Below are positions 1 through 8,669 of a stretch of DNA of 64,000 bases, in pieces; within the stretch, counting starts at the first letter, position 1; every line of letters starts with the position of its first letter. The DNA comes from Alteromonas sp047556435. GTDB lineage: Bacteria > Pseudomonadota > Gammaproteobacteria > Enterobacterales > Alteromonadaceae. A program made the position numbers and the translations under genes. Location: assembly GCF_047556435.1 (NCBI RefSeq), contig NZ_CP180210.1, positions 3,658,001-3,722,000 of the forward strand, given 5' to 3'. The notes beneath the pieces were generated by a model, which searched no databases, was not told the origin of the DNA, and was given only the letters and a program-made list of their open reading frames with translations.

Positions 1-1181
1 CAAGTCCCTGGATATTTCTGCTTTTCGGTGCGCTGATGTTGTCGATTGTCTGGTGTTTCGGGCAACTCGCCCTAAAGCTCCAGGATACGGGTGGTCCAAC
101 AGTGTACAGCGAGGCCGCTTTTGGTCGGTTTGCGTCTTTTCAGACGGGCTGGTTATATTATCTGGCCAGAGCCACCGCCATTGCTGCGAATATGCATGTG
201 CTGCTGCTTTACGCAAGCTACCTGTGGCCTGAGTTACAGTCAGCAACAGGCCAGTCACTGGCGATCCTGGTTATCAGCGCGCTATTAGTCTGGGTGAATA
301 TTACCGGCGTGAAAACAGCCATTCGGGCCTTAGATGGCATCACATTGCTAAAATTGCTGCCATTTGTGGTACTGCTATCGGTAGGCATTGTTAACCTGCC
401 GGACACCGCAGACGCGGTGACGTTGCCTGCACTAGATACCATTGGCGCAGGGGCGTTATTAACGCTCTACGCATTTATTGGCTTTGAAACGGTTGTCGTC
501 ACCTCAGGCGAAACCCGGAAGCCTGGCAAAACCATTCCCCGAGCGCTCATACTCACGGTCATCGCCATCGCGCTGTTCTATTTCGTCGTGCAATACGTGT
601 ACTGGCATACCATAGGCGCAGGCGAATCCGACAGCGCTCCTCTCATTGTGCTGGCAGATGTGTTGTTTGGCCAGACTGGCGCCATAGTGATGACACTCAC
701 TGCGGTATTTTCGGTGGCGGGAAATTTACTGGCAAACAGTATCTCAACGTCCAGGCTTACCTTTGCCATGGCAAAAGAAAAAACGCTACCACACATTTTT
801 GGTCATGTTCATCCTCGCTATGCCACACCGGATATCTCAATTATCGTGTTGGGCGTATTTGCTGCCATCATGGCATTAAGTGGCGGCTTCGTATGGCTTG
901 CTATTGCCAGCGTACTCGCCCGGTTACTGGTTTACGCGCTGTGTATTGTGGCGCTGATGAAATTACAAAGACAACATCAGTGGCTACATAATAAAGGCCG
1001 TTTCAAAAAGGCAATGGCGTGGGGCGTTCCAGTACTGGCCATCGCGACCTGTATCTGGTCAGTCGCACAATCAGACGCGAGTGCATGGTGGTTTCTGGTT
1101 GGCGAATGCGCCGTGGGAGGCTTGCTGTACCTGGCGTTGCGTAAATCCAGCCACTTCCAGTCAGGCAACGGGAATGCATGA
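1..1181 (+). CDS. APC-family amino acid permease, 5' end outside the window
   Basis: Integral inner-membrane amino acid/polyamine-type permease of the APC superfamily. The frame is already open at the first bases (reading SPWIFLLFGALM before the first internal ATG at 36), so the gene starts upstream and roughly the first 40 residues are missing. The visible part has about ten hydrophobic segments, the family pattern GGPTVYSEAAFG after the second helix, and the ETRKPGKTIPRA loop typical of the region after helix 6. The substrate cannot be read from the sequence. It ends with TGA at 1179-1181. The next gene converges on it and both share the terminator near 1411-1434. Confidence 0.85.
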   Translation, partial: SPWIFLLFGALMLSIVWCFGQLALKLQDTGGPTVYSEAAFGRFASFQTGWLYYLARATAIAANMHVLLLYASYLWPELQSATGQSLAILVISALLVWVNITGVKTAIRALDGITLLKLLPFVVLLSVGIVNLPDTADAVTLPALDTIGAGALLTLYAFIGFETVVVTSGETRKPGKTIPRALILTVIAIALFYFVVQYVYWHTIGAGESDSAPLIVLADVLFGQTGAIVMTLTAVFSVAGNLLANSISTSRLTFAMAKEKTLPHIFGHVHPRYATPDISIIVLGVFAAIMALSGGFVWLAIASVLARLLVYALCIVALMKLQRQHQWLHNKGRFKKAMAWGVPVLAIATCIWSVAQSDASAWWFLVGECAVGGLLYLALRKSSHFQSGNGNA

Positions 1182-1508
1182 ACACCGTCTTCGCCCCTGC
1201 CGCATATTGATAGTGGCTATAGGGGAATGGCATCAATGCGCAGGAGTATGTATAAACGGCCGATCCGCTTCCACGAATGATAACTGACTGGGTAATACGC
1301 CCCCATTTTGTTCGCACAGCAAGACCGACGTTGAGCCTCTTACCTGACTTAACGGTTTACCAGCGTTGCATGTACGCATTTCACCTTGAGCGGCGTACCA
1401 TTCTGAAAACAAAAAAGGGCGAAACGCCCTTTTTATGCAGTCAGATAGCTGCAACGTTGCTATGAAACGATCGCGAATACTCGTCAACCCGACTGTGCTT
1501 GAGACAAC
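1182..1508. other. Intergenic region between convergent genes
   Basis: The 327 bases between the permease and the metallo-hydrolase hold one bidirectional terminator and no ORF with a convincing ribosome binding site or family signature. Confidence 0.6.
1411..1434. terminator. Bidirectional intrinsic terminator
   Basis: GGGCG and CGCCC arms around an AAA loop, flanked by six A on the left and five T on the right. It can stop transcription of the permease from the left and of the metallo-hydrolase from the right. Confidence 0.85.
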
Positions 1509-2363
1509 TCAATACAGCGTGTTAATCCAGCGTTCTTCAGTGATGAAGTTCCAGCTCCACGCGGCCCACTCTTCGCCGAGCCCCTGTTCAACAATCTGCT
1601 CCACACTCATGCCAGCGGCTTTGTGCTTCTGGACGATGTCGCGGGTGGCTTCAATCATATTCAGAAACGCCTGATAGTCTGATTTATTCGCAAGTGGTCC
1701 GTGGCCAGGAATGATAATCGTATCGTCATCCACTTTTCCTAGCAGGGTTTTCACAGACTGAATATAGCCTTCTACACTACCGCCAGATTTCAGGTCAATG
1801 TAGGGAAAGCGCTCGTTAAAGAACAGGTCGCCGGTATGCAGCACATCAGGCTCTTCAAACCAGACTACGCTGTCACCGTCGGTGTGTCCGTTTGGCAAAT
1901 GCATAACATGCAGCGTTTCATTATTAAAATGCAGCTTAATGCCATCTTCATAGGTCACCACAGGAAGTGCGCTTTCTGACACCTTGTCGTCATCAGCCAG
2001 ACGTACCCGCACATTTTCATGGGCGAAAATCGTCGAGCCTTTGTGTTCATGGAAAAACGCATTTGAGCCGGTATGGTCGCCATGATAGTGGGTATTAATA
2101 ATGTATTTTGGCTTGTCGCTGCCTAGTTTACCCAGCGCGGCAGCAATTTTCTCTGCCAGCGGCTCGTACTGGTCATCGATAATCAGAATGCCATCGTCCC
2201 CTGCAGACACACCAATGTTCCCGCCAGAGCCCTGCAACAGATGCACAGCACCATTAAGTGGGGTGTCAGTTATTTCTACATCTGCAAATCTGTCGTCAGC
2301 GTTAGCGCCTAACGACAGTGAAACGGCACATACCGTCGCGGCCACGCGATGCATTATTTTCAT
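1509..2363 (-). CDS. Periplasmic MBL-fold metallo-hydrolase
   Basis: Metallo-beta-lactamase superfamily hydrolase of 284 residues, probably exported. The start at 2363 (MKIMHRVAAT) is preferred over the longer frame from 2426 because it has a GGAG ribosome site and begins a clean Sec signal peptide cleaved near SLGANA. The metal-binding THYHGDH motif is at residues 91-97 (H92, H94, D96, H97). Further family ligands appear as NGHTDGDS, TGDLFF and IPGHGP. The last motif and overall layout match the general hydrolase/quinoprotein-relay-type MBL group rather than true antibiotic-hydrolysing enzymes. The substrate is unknown. A second exported MBL protein lies at 40751. Confidence 0.85.
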   Translation of the reverse strand: MKIMHRVAATVCAVSLSLGANADDRFADVEITDTPLNGAVHLLQGSGGNIGVSAGDDGILIIDDQYEPLAEKIAAALGKLGSDKPKYIINTHYHGDHTGSNAFFHEHKGSTIFAHENVRVRLADDDKVSESALPVVTYEDGIKLHFNNETLHVMHLPNGHTDGDSVVWFEEPDVLHTGDLFFNERFPYIDLKSGGSVEGYIQSVKTLLGKVDDDTIIIPGHGPLANKSDYQAFLNMIEATRDIVQKHKAAGMSVEQIVEQGLGEEWAAWSWNFITEERWINTLY

Positions 2364-2503
2364 TCTGATTGCTCCAAAGTGAGTAGTTCCCGAGTCATTT
2401 ATGCACCGAACAGGCAGAAAGATCACCTTTTATCAGCGACTACGCGCGTTGCCTCTACCTCGCATCCGATTTCTATATTCGCTTATTACTGTGCGGATTA
2501 TCA

Positions 2504-2749
2504 TTAAAGCGGGGGGTCAACATCCTCAGGCTGCGTTTGCAGATAAGCAAAGCGTGGCACATTCTGTCCGTCCCGAGTCACGGTTTCGGTAAACATCGTT
2601 ATTGGTCTGACCCACAACTGACGCTCACCATAGCAAGGCCGGTATACCACCAGCACCTCCTCTGTTTCAGAATGCGTGGCTGTGCCTAAAACATCGTAGC
2701 AGGCTCCCTTATAATGTTGGTAGCGACCTGTTGGCAAAGGCTGTGACAT
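2504..2749 (-). CDS. DUF1653 family protein
   Basis: Small soluble protein of 81 residues with the DUF1653 pattern GRYQHYKG, then VLGTATHSET, then ERQLWVRP and MF.E. The biochemical role of the family is not established. The start at 2749 is chosen over 2761 because GAGG lies seven bases upstream of it, whereas the 2761 ATG overlaps that site. It begins one base after the dinB stop codon, so the two genes are almost certainly cotranscribed and probably translationally coupled, placing this protein in the LexA-controlled unit. Confidence 0.85.
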   Translation of the reverse strand: MSQPLPTGRYQHYKGACYDVLGTATHSETEEVLVVYRPCYGERQLWVRPITMFTETVTRDGQNVPRFAYLQTQPEDVDPPL

Positions 2750-2750
2750 G

Positions 2751-3821
2751 TTATTCCTCAAATGGTAATACTAACTGCTGAATATCAGTGGGGTCCGCAA
2801 GACCGATATGCAGTCCTAACAAGCGGATCCCCCTACCTGTCGCCCTGGCAAAAGCTTCATCAAGTAAAGTATAAAAATACGCTTCCGATAGCTTGCCCTG
2901 ACGATGTTCAACAGTAGTTAACTGAAAGTCGTTGAATTTAAGCTTAACACCCTGCGTGCGCAACCGAACCTCTTTCCCCGTTTTCTGCTTGTGGCTGAGC
3001 ATGCGTTCACGCAATTTCTCCATCAGCACGGGAATAAATTCTCTGCACTCGTCCAGTGTGTGAATATCCTCGCTTAACGTGCGCTCCACGCCAATTGATT
3101 TGCGTACTCGGGATACCGAGAGTTCGCGCTCGTCCACACCGTGAGCGCGGTTCCACAATACCGAACCAAATTTACCCAGTTCCCGCTGTATGCGCTCAAA
3201 CGGGTACTGGCGCACGTCATTGCAGGTATGTAAACCCAACCGATTGAGTTTTTGCAGCGTTACTTTTCCTACGCCGGGAATTTTCCCCAAGGGCATGTTG
3301 CGCACGAATGCATCAAGTTTGTCAGGCGTGACCACGCAGATACCGTCCGGCTTATTTTCATCACTGGCAACTTTCGCCACAAATTTGCACGGGGCCACCC
3401 CGGCACTGGCAGTCAGGTTTAACTCTTGTTTAATGCGACGCCGGATGTCTTCGGCGATGAGTGTGGCGCTGCCTCCAAACAGGTTTGAATGGCTGACATC
3501 GAGGTACGCTTCATCTAAGGACAATGGCTCGATAAGGTCGGTATAGTCTGCAAAAATGGCGCGGATTTTTTGTGACTCGCGGGCATAAACGTCCATTCTC
3601 CCCTTCACCAGCACCAGGTCCGGACACAAACGCATAGCGTACGCCGTTGCCATCGCACTGCGAACGCCGTATTTTCTCGCCGGATAATTGCAGGTGGAAA
3701 TGACACCGCGACGATCAGAGCTACCACCTATCGCAATGGGCACTGACTGTAAGGCCGGATTGTCACGCATCTCAACGGCGGCATAAAAGCAATCCATATC
3801 GATGTGGATGATTTTTCGCAA
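2751..3821 (-). CDS. dinB: DNA polymerase IV (Y family)
   Basis: Error-prone translesion polymerase. From a TTG start at 3821 the protein is 356 residues and begins LRKIIHIDMDCF, matching the usual DinB N-terminus MRKIIHxDMDCF; E. coli DinB has 351. Catalytic carboxylates are D8 and D103-E104 in LSLDEAYLD. The helix-hairpin-helix part reads GKIPGVGKVT. It ends in LVLPFEE, close to a beta-clamp binding peptide. The frame is open back to a GTG at 3878, but that extension contains the -35, -10 and LexA operator, so it is not coding. A GTG at 3830 is a second possible start. The ribosome site is weak. Confidence 0.92.
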   Translation of the reverse strand: MRKIIHIDMDCFYAAVEMRDNPALQSVPIAIGGSSDRRGVISTCNYPARKYGVRSAMATAYAMRLCPDLVLVKGRMDVYARESQKIRAIFADYTDLIEPLSLDEAYLDVSHSNLFGGSATLIAEDIRRRIKQELNLTASAGVAPCKFVAKVASDENKPDGICVVTPDKLDAFVRNMPLGKIPGVGKVTLQKLNRLGLHTCNDVRQYPFERIQRELGKFGSVLWNRAHGVDERELSVSRVRKSIGVERTLSEDIHTLDECREFIPVLMEKLRERMLSHKQKTGKEVRLRTQGVKLKFNDFQLTTVEHRQGKLSEAYFYTLLDEAFARATGRGIRLLGLHIGLADPTDIQQLVLPFEE

Positions 3822-3831
3822 GGCAAACACC

Positions 3832-3851
3832 AACTGTATACTTAACCAGTA
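3832..3851 (-). promoter_or_regulatory. LexA (SOS) box of dinB
   Basis: On the minus strand the site reads TACTGGTTAAGTATACAGTT, matching the enterobacterial LexA consensus TACTGT-(AT)4-ACAGTA with conserved CTG-N10-CAG and flanking TA/T. It lies directly downstream of the -10 and 10 bases before the TTG start, so bound repressor would cover the transcription start. Confidence 0.85.
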
Positions 3852-3878
3852 TTTTAACGGATTTATTGCTACTGTCAC
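3851..3878 (-). promoter_or_regulatory. Sigma-70 promoter of dinB
   Basis: Minus-strand GTGACA (3873-3878) and TAAAAT (3851-3856) with a 16-base spacer, each one mismatch from consensus. The expected start of transcription falls inside the LexA box. Confidence 0.65.
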
Positions 3879-4135
3879 CCTTTTGCAGACATCCTGTGAT
3901 GAGGAGCAACGCCGACCCTAACGGAAAAATAAGATAATGCCTGCAGTTTCCTACAATTCGTAAGAAACAGACTTTGCCTCCCCCTGCGACTTTATATTGC
4001 TGCCCGCCCTTCTCTGTCTTCAGGGTATTTCAAAAAGGAGCGCCGCTCACTGTTATCAATAAATAACTATCAGCGAATATCAGCCCCGGTGTGTCACAAA
4101 TCTATTAGGCTTGTGGTATCTCTTCTGTTTGCGTC

Positions 4136-5233
4136 ATGGTTATTATGGATACGACTTATACCCTGATAGGTTCGCCGTGCTCTCTTTATACCGGAAAGTT
4201 ACGCAGCTATCTGCGTTTTAAGCACATCCCCTTTGAAGAAAAACTGTCTACACAGTCCTGCTACAAAACGTTGATTATTCCGCGTACCGGGGTGCAGTAC
4301 ATACCGGTATTAGTGACGCCGGAAGACGATGTCTGGCAGGATACGACTGTCATCATGGACCAACTGGAGGCGCGCTTCCCGGATAATCCCATCACATCGC
4401 AGGATGCCGTTACCAATTTCGTTGCTGAACTACTGCATTTCTATGCCGATGAATGGCTGGTGATCCCCGCTATGCATTATCGCTGGAGTATAGAGGAGAA
4501 CCGCCAGTTTGCTTACCGGGAGTTTGGCTTTACCGCGGCGCCAGAGTCGTCCCAGGACGCGCAGATACACCTTGGCCAGCAACTGGCACAACGTTTTGCC
4601 GGTGCGCTACCGGTGCTGGGAATAACGGCGCAGACTATCCCTGCTATAGAGCAAAGTTATCACGCGTTACTCAGCGACTTAAATGCCTGTTTTACACATT
4701 CTGACTTTCTACTGGGGAGTAAACCTACTATTGCAGACTTCGGATTCTATGGGCCTCTGTATGCGCATTTAGGACGGGATCCCTACTCGAAAAGGCTGAT
4801 GGATGAGACTGCTCCGAAGGTATCTGCCTGGGTTCAAAGAATGGCATTTTCATCGCCACTTGATACCCGCGTGAGTATGGCTGGCGAGAGCAAATCGCTT
4901 CACTCCATCGTTTCCCGAATGGTGGAAGAGATGAGCGACGTGATAACGCAGACACTGGAGCAGGTGGCGAACTTTGCTTCCACACACGGCGACGTCCCGG
5001 TGCCCAGAGCAATAGGGGATGTATCTTTTAGTATCTGCGGTAGTCAAGGACTGCGAAAAACGTTTCCGTTCCTGCAATGGAAATGGCAGCGGGTGCAGGC
5101 CTGTTATCAAAGGCTAAACCGCGACGAAAAAGCCAAGATAGCAGCCCGTTATTCGCCTGGTCTGCTGCCTCTGCTCGAACTCCCCGTTAAAGCAAAGCTG
5201 ACAAGACGCGATAACCAGTTGTGGTTCTCTTAA
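4136..5233 (+). CDS. Glutathione S-transferase-like protein with long C-terminal extension
   Basis: Residues 8-80 have a thioredoxin-like GST N-domain (YTLIGSPCSLYTGKLRSYLR, then GVQYIPVLVTPEDD as the cis-Pro loop and WQDTTVIMDQLE as the glutathione-binding turn). An all-helical C-domain follows, containing LLGSKPTIADFGFYGPL, the conserved hydrophobic-staple region. At 365 residues it is much longer than a typical 200-230-residue GST; the last 120 residues have no motif I recognise. The SPC near residue 14 could be a catalytic Cys, as in omega/beta-like GSTs. Start 4136 or 4145 cannot be decided, since no strong ribosome site is visible. Confidence 0.75.
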   Translation: MVIMDTTYTLIGSPCSLYTGKLRSYLRFKHIPFEEKLSTQSCYKTLIIPRTGVQYIPVLVTPEDDVWQDTTVIMDQLEARFPDNPITSQDAVTNFVAELLHFYADEWLVIPAMHYRWSIEENRQFAYREFGFTAAPESSQDAQIHLGQQLAQRFAGALPVLGITAQTIPAIEQSYHALLSDLNACFTHSDFLLGSKPTIADFGFYGPLYAHLGRDPYSKRLMDETAPKVSAWVQRMAFSSPLDTRVSMAGESKSLHSIVSRMVEEMSDVITQTLEQVANFASTHGDVPVPRAIGDVSFSICGSQGLRKTFPFLQWKWQRVQACYQRLNRDEKAKIAARYSPGLLPLLELPVKAKLTRRDNQLWFS

Positions 5234-5393
5234 TGATATGAATACTACAGACGCGACGTGGATAGCAGCGGCTTACTTGTGAACACTGAACTGCCGACTA
5301 ACGCACAGGCAGCAAACGCGGTAGCGACAACATGAAGGTGGTGTTAGCCTGAGGCGCTAAAAAAATATGAGGGGAAATACCCCTCAGATACAA

Positions 5394-5422
5394 AAAAGCG
5401 GGCCATTAGTCGGCCCGCTTTT
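5394..5422. terminator. Bidirectional terminator between GST gene and nqrM
   Basis: Perfect 11-base arms AAAAGCGGGCC / GGCCCGCTTTT around ATTAGTC. A second perfect 7-base hairpin without a T tract lies just left of it at 5368-5386. Confidence 0.9.
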
Positions 5423-5463
5423 CTACATCATTGAAAACGCAATAACACTGCGCTATCAGCATG

Positions 5464-5697
5464 TTACAAAATTTGATTCTCTTTCCACTCTTTGAGCTTT
5501 TTTTCCCGCGCCTGTTCTTTTTCCATACGCGCTTTTTTTCTGTCGCAAGGCTCGGGGCAGTCGCAGGCTTTCTCAATACCTAACGCGCCCAGTCCACCAC
5601 AACTACCAGAAATAGATTTTCGCTGCACCAGGTATCCCACTGCCATGGCAAGCACCATCGCCAGAAAGAATACAAAGGCAAGAATAAACGTGGACAT
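5464..5697 (-). CDS. nqrM: Na+-NQR maturation protein NqrM
   Basis: Small membrane protein of 77 residues (DUF539/COG2991): one N-terminal helix (residues about 3-25) followed by GSCGGLGALGIEKACDCPEP with four conserved cysteines, then a charged basic tail. In Vibrio and Klebsiella NqrM is needed to assemble functional Na+-NQR, probably by delivering iron to the intramembrane site shared by NqrD and NqrE. It is the last gene of the run nqrABCDEF-apbE-nqrM, as expected. AGAGG lies six bases before the ATG. Confidence 0.92.
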   Translation of the reverse strand: MSTFILAFVFFLAMVLAMAVGYLVQRKSISGSCGGLGALGIEKACDCPEPCDRKKARMEKEQAREKKLKEWKENQIL

Positions 5698-5721
5698 AGT
5701 AAACCTCTAAGCTGTTACGCA

Positions 5722-6744
5722 CTAATTCTGTACGTCTACAATTTTATCAAATTCAGATGAAATATACTCTTCAAAACCTTCCTCGGTTTTTCGGATCAAT
5801 AACACCGCCAATCCCTGTTCCTCTGCCAGTGACTTCGCCTGCTCCCATCCCATCACATTAATTGCGGTTGCCAGGCCATCTGCTGTCATTGAAGAGGGAT
5901 GTACCACGGTAACTGACACCAGATTGTGCGTTATGGGTCTGCCAGTGCGAGGGTCGATAAGATGAGAGTAACGAACCCCATCATCTTCATAATAATTGCG
6001 GTAGTCACCAGATGTCGCGATGGCGTTCCTGCCTATAGAGACAACTTTTTGAATCGCCCGTTCCGTGGTTACCGGCTTTTCTATGGCTATCAACCACGGA
6101 TCGCCGTTGCCGCGGTGACCACGAACCCGCATTTCCCCGCCAATTTCAATCAGGTAGTTTTTAAGGCCATGCCGCTCAAGCAGTTCTGCTACCTGATCAA
6201 CACCATACCCTTTTGCAATGGTGGACAAGTCGACGTAAACCATCGGATGACGCTTGGTAAGACCGGAGTTGCTTACAGCCAGTTTATCCAGACCAACAAA
6301 GTCCCGAACTTCGTCTATCTCGGCCTGCGTTGGGATTTGTGCTGGCCTTTTGTTAGGCCCGAACCCCCACAAATTCACCAGCGGCCCCACGGTAATATCC
6401 AGCACCCCGTCGCTTAATTCTCCCAGACGTAACGCTTCGGTCACTACCAGCTGCGTTTCATATGAAACCGCGAAGGTGTCGGTATAACGATACTGGTTGA
6501 ATCTGGAAAGCTCAGAGGTCATATCATACGTCGACATCAGCTTATTGATCTCAGCCAGGCGATCGTCAACCTTACCCTGTAGATCCTCTCTTGCACCTTC
6601 ATCCTCTACAACATATTTAATATTGTAGGTTGTTCCCATAGTCTGGCCGTTCAGATGCACAACCGGCATTTTCTCGCTGCTGCATGCGCTAAGAATCAAT
6701 ATCGCAGCGGCTACCATCAGAGCCTGAATATAAGCTGTTTTCAC
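5722..6744 (-). CDS. apbE: FAD:protein FMN transferase ApbE (lipoprotein)
   Basis: Attaches FMN by a phosphoester bond to threonines of NqrB and NqrC at the periplasmic face. The 340-residue protein starts with a lipoprotein signal with lipobox LSAC (Cys21). Family motifs are visible: NGQTMGTTYNIKY near residue 33, the substrate-site stretch YVDLSTIAKGYGVDQVA, and EIGGEMRVRGHRG. HLIDPRTGRP and ATSGDYRNY mark the FAD/Mg region. It sits between nqrF and nqrM, separated from nqrF by a strong terminator-like hairpin. Confidence 0.95.
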   Translation of the reverse strand: MKTAYIQALMVAAAILILSACSSEKMPVVHLNGQTMGTTYNIKYVVEDEGAREDLQGKVDDRLAEINKLMSTYDMTSELSRFNQYRYTDTFAVSYETQLVVTEALRLGELSDGVLDITVGPLVNLWGFGPNKRPAQIPTQAEIDEVRDFVGLDKLAVSNSGLTKRHPMVYVDLSTIAKGYGVDQVAELLERHGLKNYLIEIGGEMRVRGHRGNGDPWLIAIEKPVTTERAIQKVVSIGRNAIATSGDYRNYYEDDGVRYSHLIDPRTGRPITHNLVSVTVVHPSSMTADGLATAINVMGWEQAKSLAEEQGLAVLLIRKTEEGFEEYISSEFDKIVDVQN

Positions 6745-6760
6745 TGCATTCCCTCACTAT

Positions 6761-6786
6761 AAAAAAAGGGGGCCTCTGCCCCCTTT
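6761..6786 (-). terminator. Terminator-like hairpin between nqrF and apbE
   Basis: On the minus strand GGGGGC-AGAG-GCCCCC is followed by seven T. It lies 19 bases after the nqrF stop and 17 bases before the apbE start, so it would separate the six structural genes from the two maturation genes or allow only partial readthrough. Confidence 0.8.
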
Positions 6787-6804
6787 CATTATACCGCTGC
6801 TGTC

Positions 6805-8037
6805 TTAACCACCAAAGTCATCCAGCATGATATTTTCATCTTCTACCCCGAGGTCTTTCAACATGTTGATAACCGCGGCGTTCATCATAGGCGGTCCACA
6901 CATGTAGAACTCACAATCTTCAGGCGCCGGGTGATCTTTCAGATAGTTCTCTAAAAGTACCTGGTGAATGAAGCCTGTGTAACCTTCCCAGTTGTCCTCT
7001 GGCTGAGGATCTGAAAGGGCAACGTGCCACTGGAAGTTATCATTTTCTTCCGCCAGCTCGTCGAAATCTTCGGTATAGAACATTTCACGAAGTGAACGTG
7101 CACCGTACCAGAACGAAATCTTGCGATCTGTCTTAAGTCGACGAAGTTGATCGAAGATGTGCGAACGCATCGGTGCCATACCCGCACCACCACCTACGAA
7201 GACCATTTCGGCGTCAGTTTCTTTCGCGAAGAACTCACCAAATGGACCTGAGATAGTCGCTTTATCACCTTCTTTCAGACTCCAGATGTACGAAGACATC
7301 TTACCGGCAGGCAGGCTTAGATTATTAGGCGGCGGCGTAGCGATACGCACGTTCAGCATAATAATGCCTTCTTCTTCCGGATAGTTTGCCATTGAGTAGG
7401 CGCGGATAGTTTCCTCGTCTACCTTTGACTCAATATCGAAGAAGCCGAAACGTTCCCAGTCAGCACGATATTCTTCAGGAATATCGAAGTCTTTGTATTT
7501 CACGTGGTGCGGTGGAGCTTCAATCTGAATATAACCACCGGCACGGAACGGAACGCTCTCGCCGTTAGGGATTTTCAGCTTAAGTTCTTTGATGAACGTA
7601 GCCTGGTTATCGTTAGAAATAACCTCGCAGTCCCATTTCTTAATACCGAACACTTCTTCAGGCAGCTCGATGTCCATGTCTTGTTTAACCGCTACCTGAC
7701 AAGACAGACGGCAGCCTTCACGGGCTTCGCGCTTGGTGATGTGGTCTAGTTCCGTTGGCAGAATTTCACCACCACCGGATTTCACATCAACACGGCACTG
7801 GCCACAAGAACCACCGCCACCACAGGCTGAAGACACGAAAATACCTGCTTCTGCCAGTGCACCAAGCAGCTTACCGCCTGGCTGAGTTTGAATGGCTTTG
7901 TCAGGATCATCATTAATGGTGATTTTCACATCACCACTAGGTACCAGTTTTGACTTGGCAAACATGATGATGAATACCAGCGCCAAAACGATGGCAATGA
8001 ACATGCCGACGCCAAGAAAAATTTCTACTTGATTCAT
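6805..8037 (-). CDS. nqrF: Na+-NQR subunit F, NADH dehydrogenase entry module
   Basis: Takes electrons from NADH through FAD and a 2Fe-2S cluster. The 410 residues comprise an N-terminal membrane helix (about 5-27), a ferredoxin domain with C72, C78, C81 and C113 in SACGGGGSCGQC...RLSC, and a ferredoxin-reductase-like half with RAYSMANYP for FAD, FVGGGAGMAPMRSH and a C-terminal CGPPMMNAAV for NADH. It ends VEDENIMLDDFGG, as in characterised NqrF. GGGAG lies seven bases upstream of the ATG. Last structural gene of the operon. Confidence 0.97.
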   Translation of the reverse strand: MNQVEIFLGVGMFIAIVLALVFIIMFAKSKLVPSGDVKITINDDPDKAIQTQPGGKLLGALAEAGIFVSSACGGGGSCGQCRVDVKSGGGEILPTELDHITKREAREGCRLSCQVAVKQDMDIELPEEVFGIKKWDCEVISNDNQATFIKELKLKIPNGESVPFRAGGYIQIEAPPHHVKYKDFDIPEEYRADWERFGFFDIESKVDEETIRAYSMANYPEEEGIIMLNVRIATPPPNNLSLPAGKMSSYIWSLKEGDKATISGPFGEFFAKETDAEMVFVGGGAGMAPMRSHIFDQLRRLKTDRKISFWYGARSLREMFYTEDFDELAEENDNFQWHVALSDPQPEDNWEGYTGFIHQVLLENYLKDHPAPEDCEFYMCGPPMMNAAVINMLKDLGVEDENIMLDDFGG

Positions 8038-8057
8038 TTATATGCTCCCGAGCTCAA

Positions 8058-8666
8058 TTACAGCTGAATACCAGTGAAAGACTGGAAACCCAGAGCCATC
8101 AGACCCGCGATCATGAACACAGAGCCCAGACCACGAATACCATCAGGCATATCAGCGTACTTCAGCTTCTCACGGACAGCGGCCAGCAATACAATTGCCA
8201 GTGCCCAGCCCATGCCACTTCCTACGCCGTAAACCACACTTTCGCTCAGTGTGTATTCACGTTGTACTGCGAATGCCACACCACCGAAGATGGCACAGTT
8301 AACTGTGATCAGCGGCAGGAAGATACCCAGCGCGTTGTACAGTGCAGGGAAAAACTTATCCAGACTCATTTCCAGGATTTGCACCAGTGCAGCGATAACA
8401 CCGATGAAAGTAAGGAAGTTAAGGAAGCTCAGGTCCGCTTCAGAGAAGCCGGCCCATTCCAGCGCGCCCGGCGCCAGGATATTTACGTAAATAATCTGGT
8501 TAACCGGTACCGAAATACCCAGTACCACGATAACAGCAACACCCAGACCCATCGCTGTTTTTACTTTCTTGGATACGGCCAAAAATGTACACATACCCAG
8601 GAACAACGATAGTGCCATGTTCTCAACAAAGATTGAGCGCACAAATAGAGATAAATAATGTTCCAC
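8058..8666 (-). CDS. nqrE: Na+-NQR subunit E
   Basis: Six-helix membrane subunit of 202 residues that with NqrD forms the sodium/electron path and binds an intramembrane iron site. The start is GTG at 8666 (MEHYLSLFVRSIF), placed six bases after AAGGAG and three bases after the nqrD stop. The half-helix motif with Cys is seen in VNCAIFGGVAFAV, and the N-terminal counterpart in LFLGMCTFLAVSKK. Confidence 0.97.
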   Translation of the reverse strand: MEHYLSLFVRSIFVENMALSLFLGMCTFLAVSKKVKTAMGLGVAVIVVLGISVPVNQIIYVNILAPGALEWAGFSEADLSFLNFLTFIGVIAALVQILEMSLDKFFPALYNALGIFLPLITVNCAIFGGVAFAVQREYTLSESVVYGVGSGMGWALAIVLLAAVREKLKYADMPDGIRGLGSVFMIAGLMALGFQSFTGIQL

Positions 8667-8669
8667 GAC

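Noticed and set aside
3822..3878. N-terminal extension of DinB
   Set aside because: It would place promoter and LexA operator inside the coding region.
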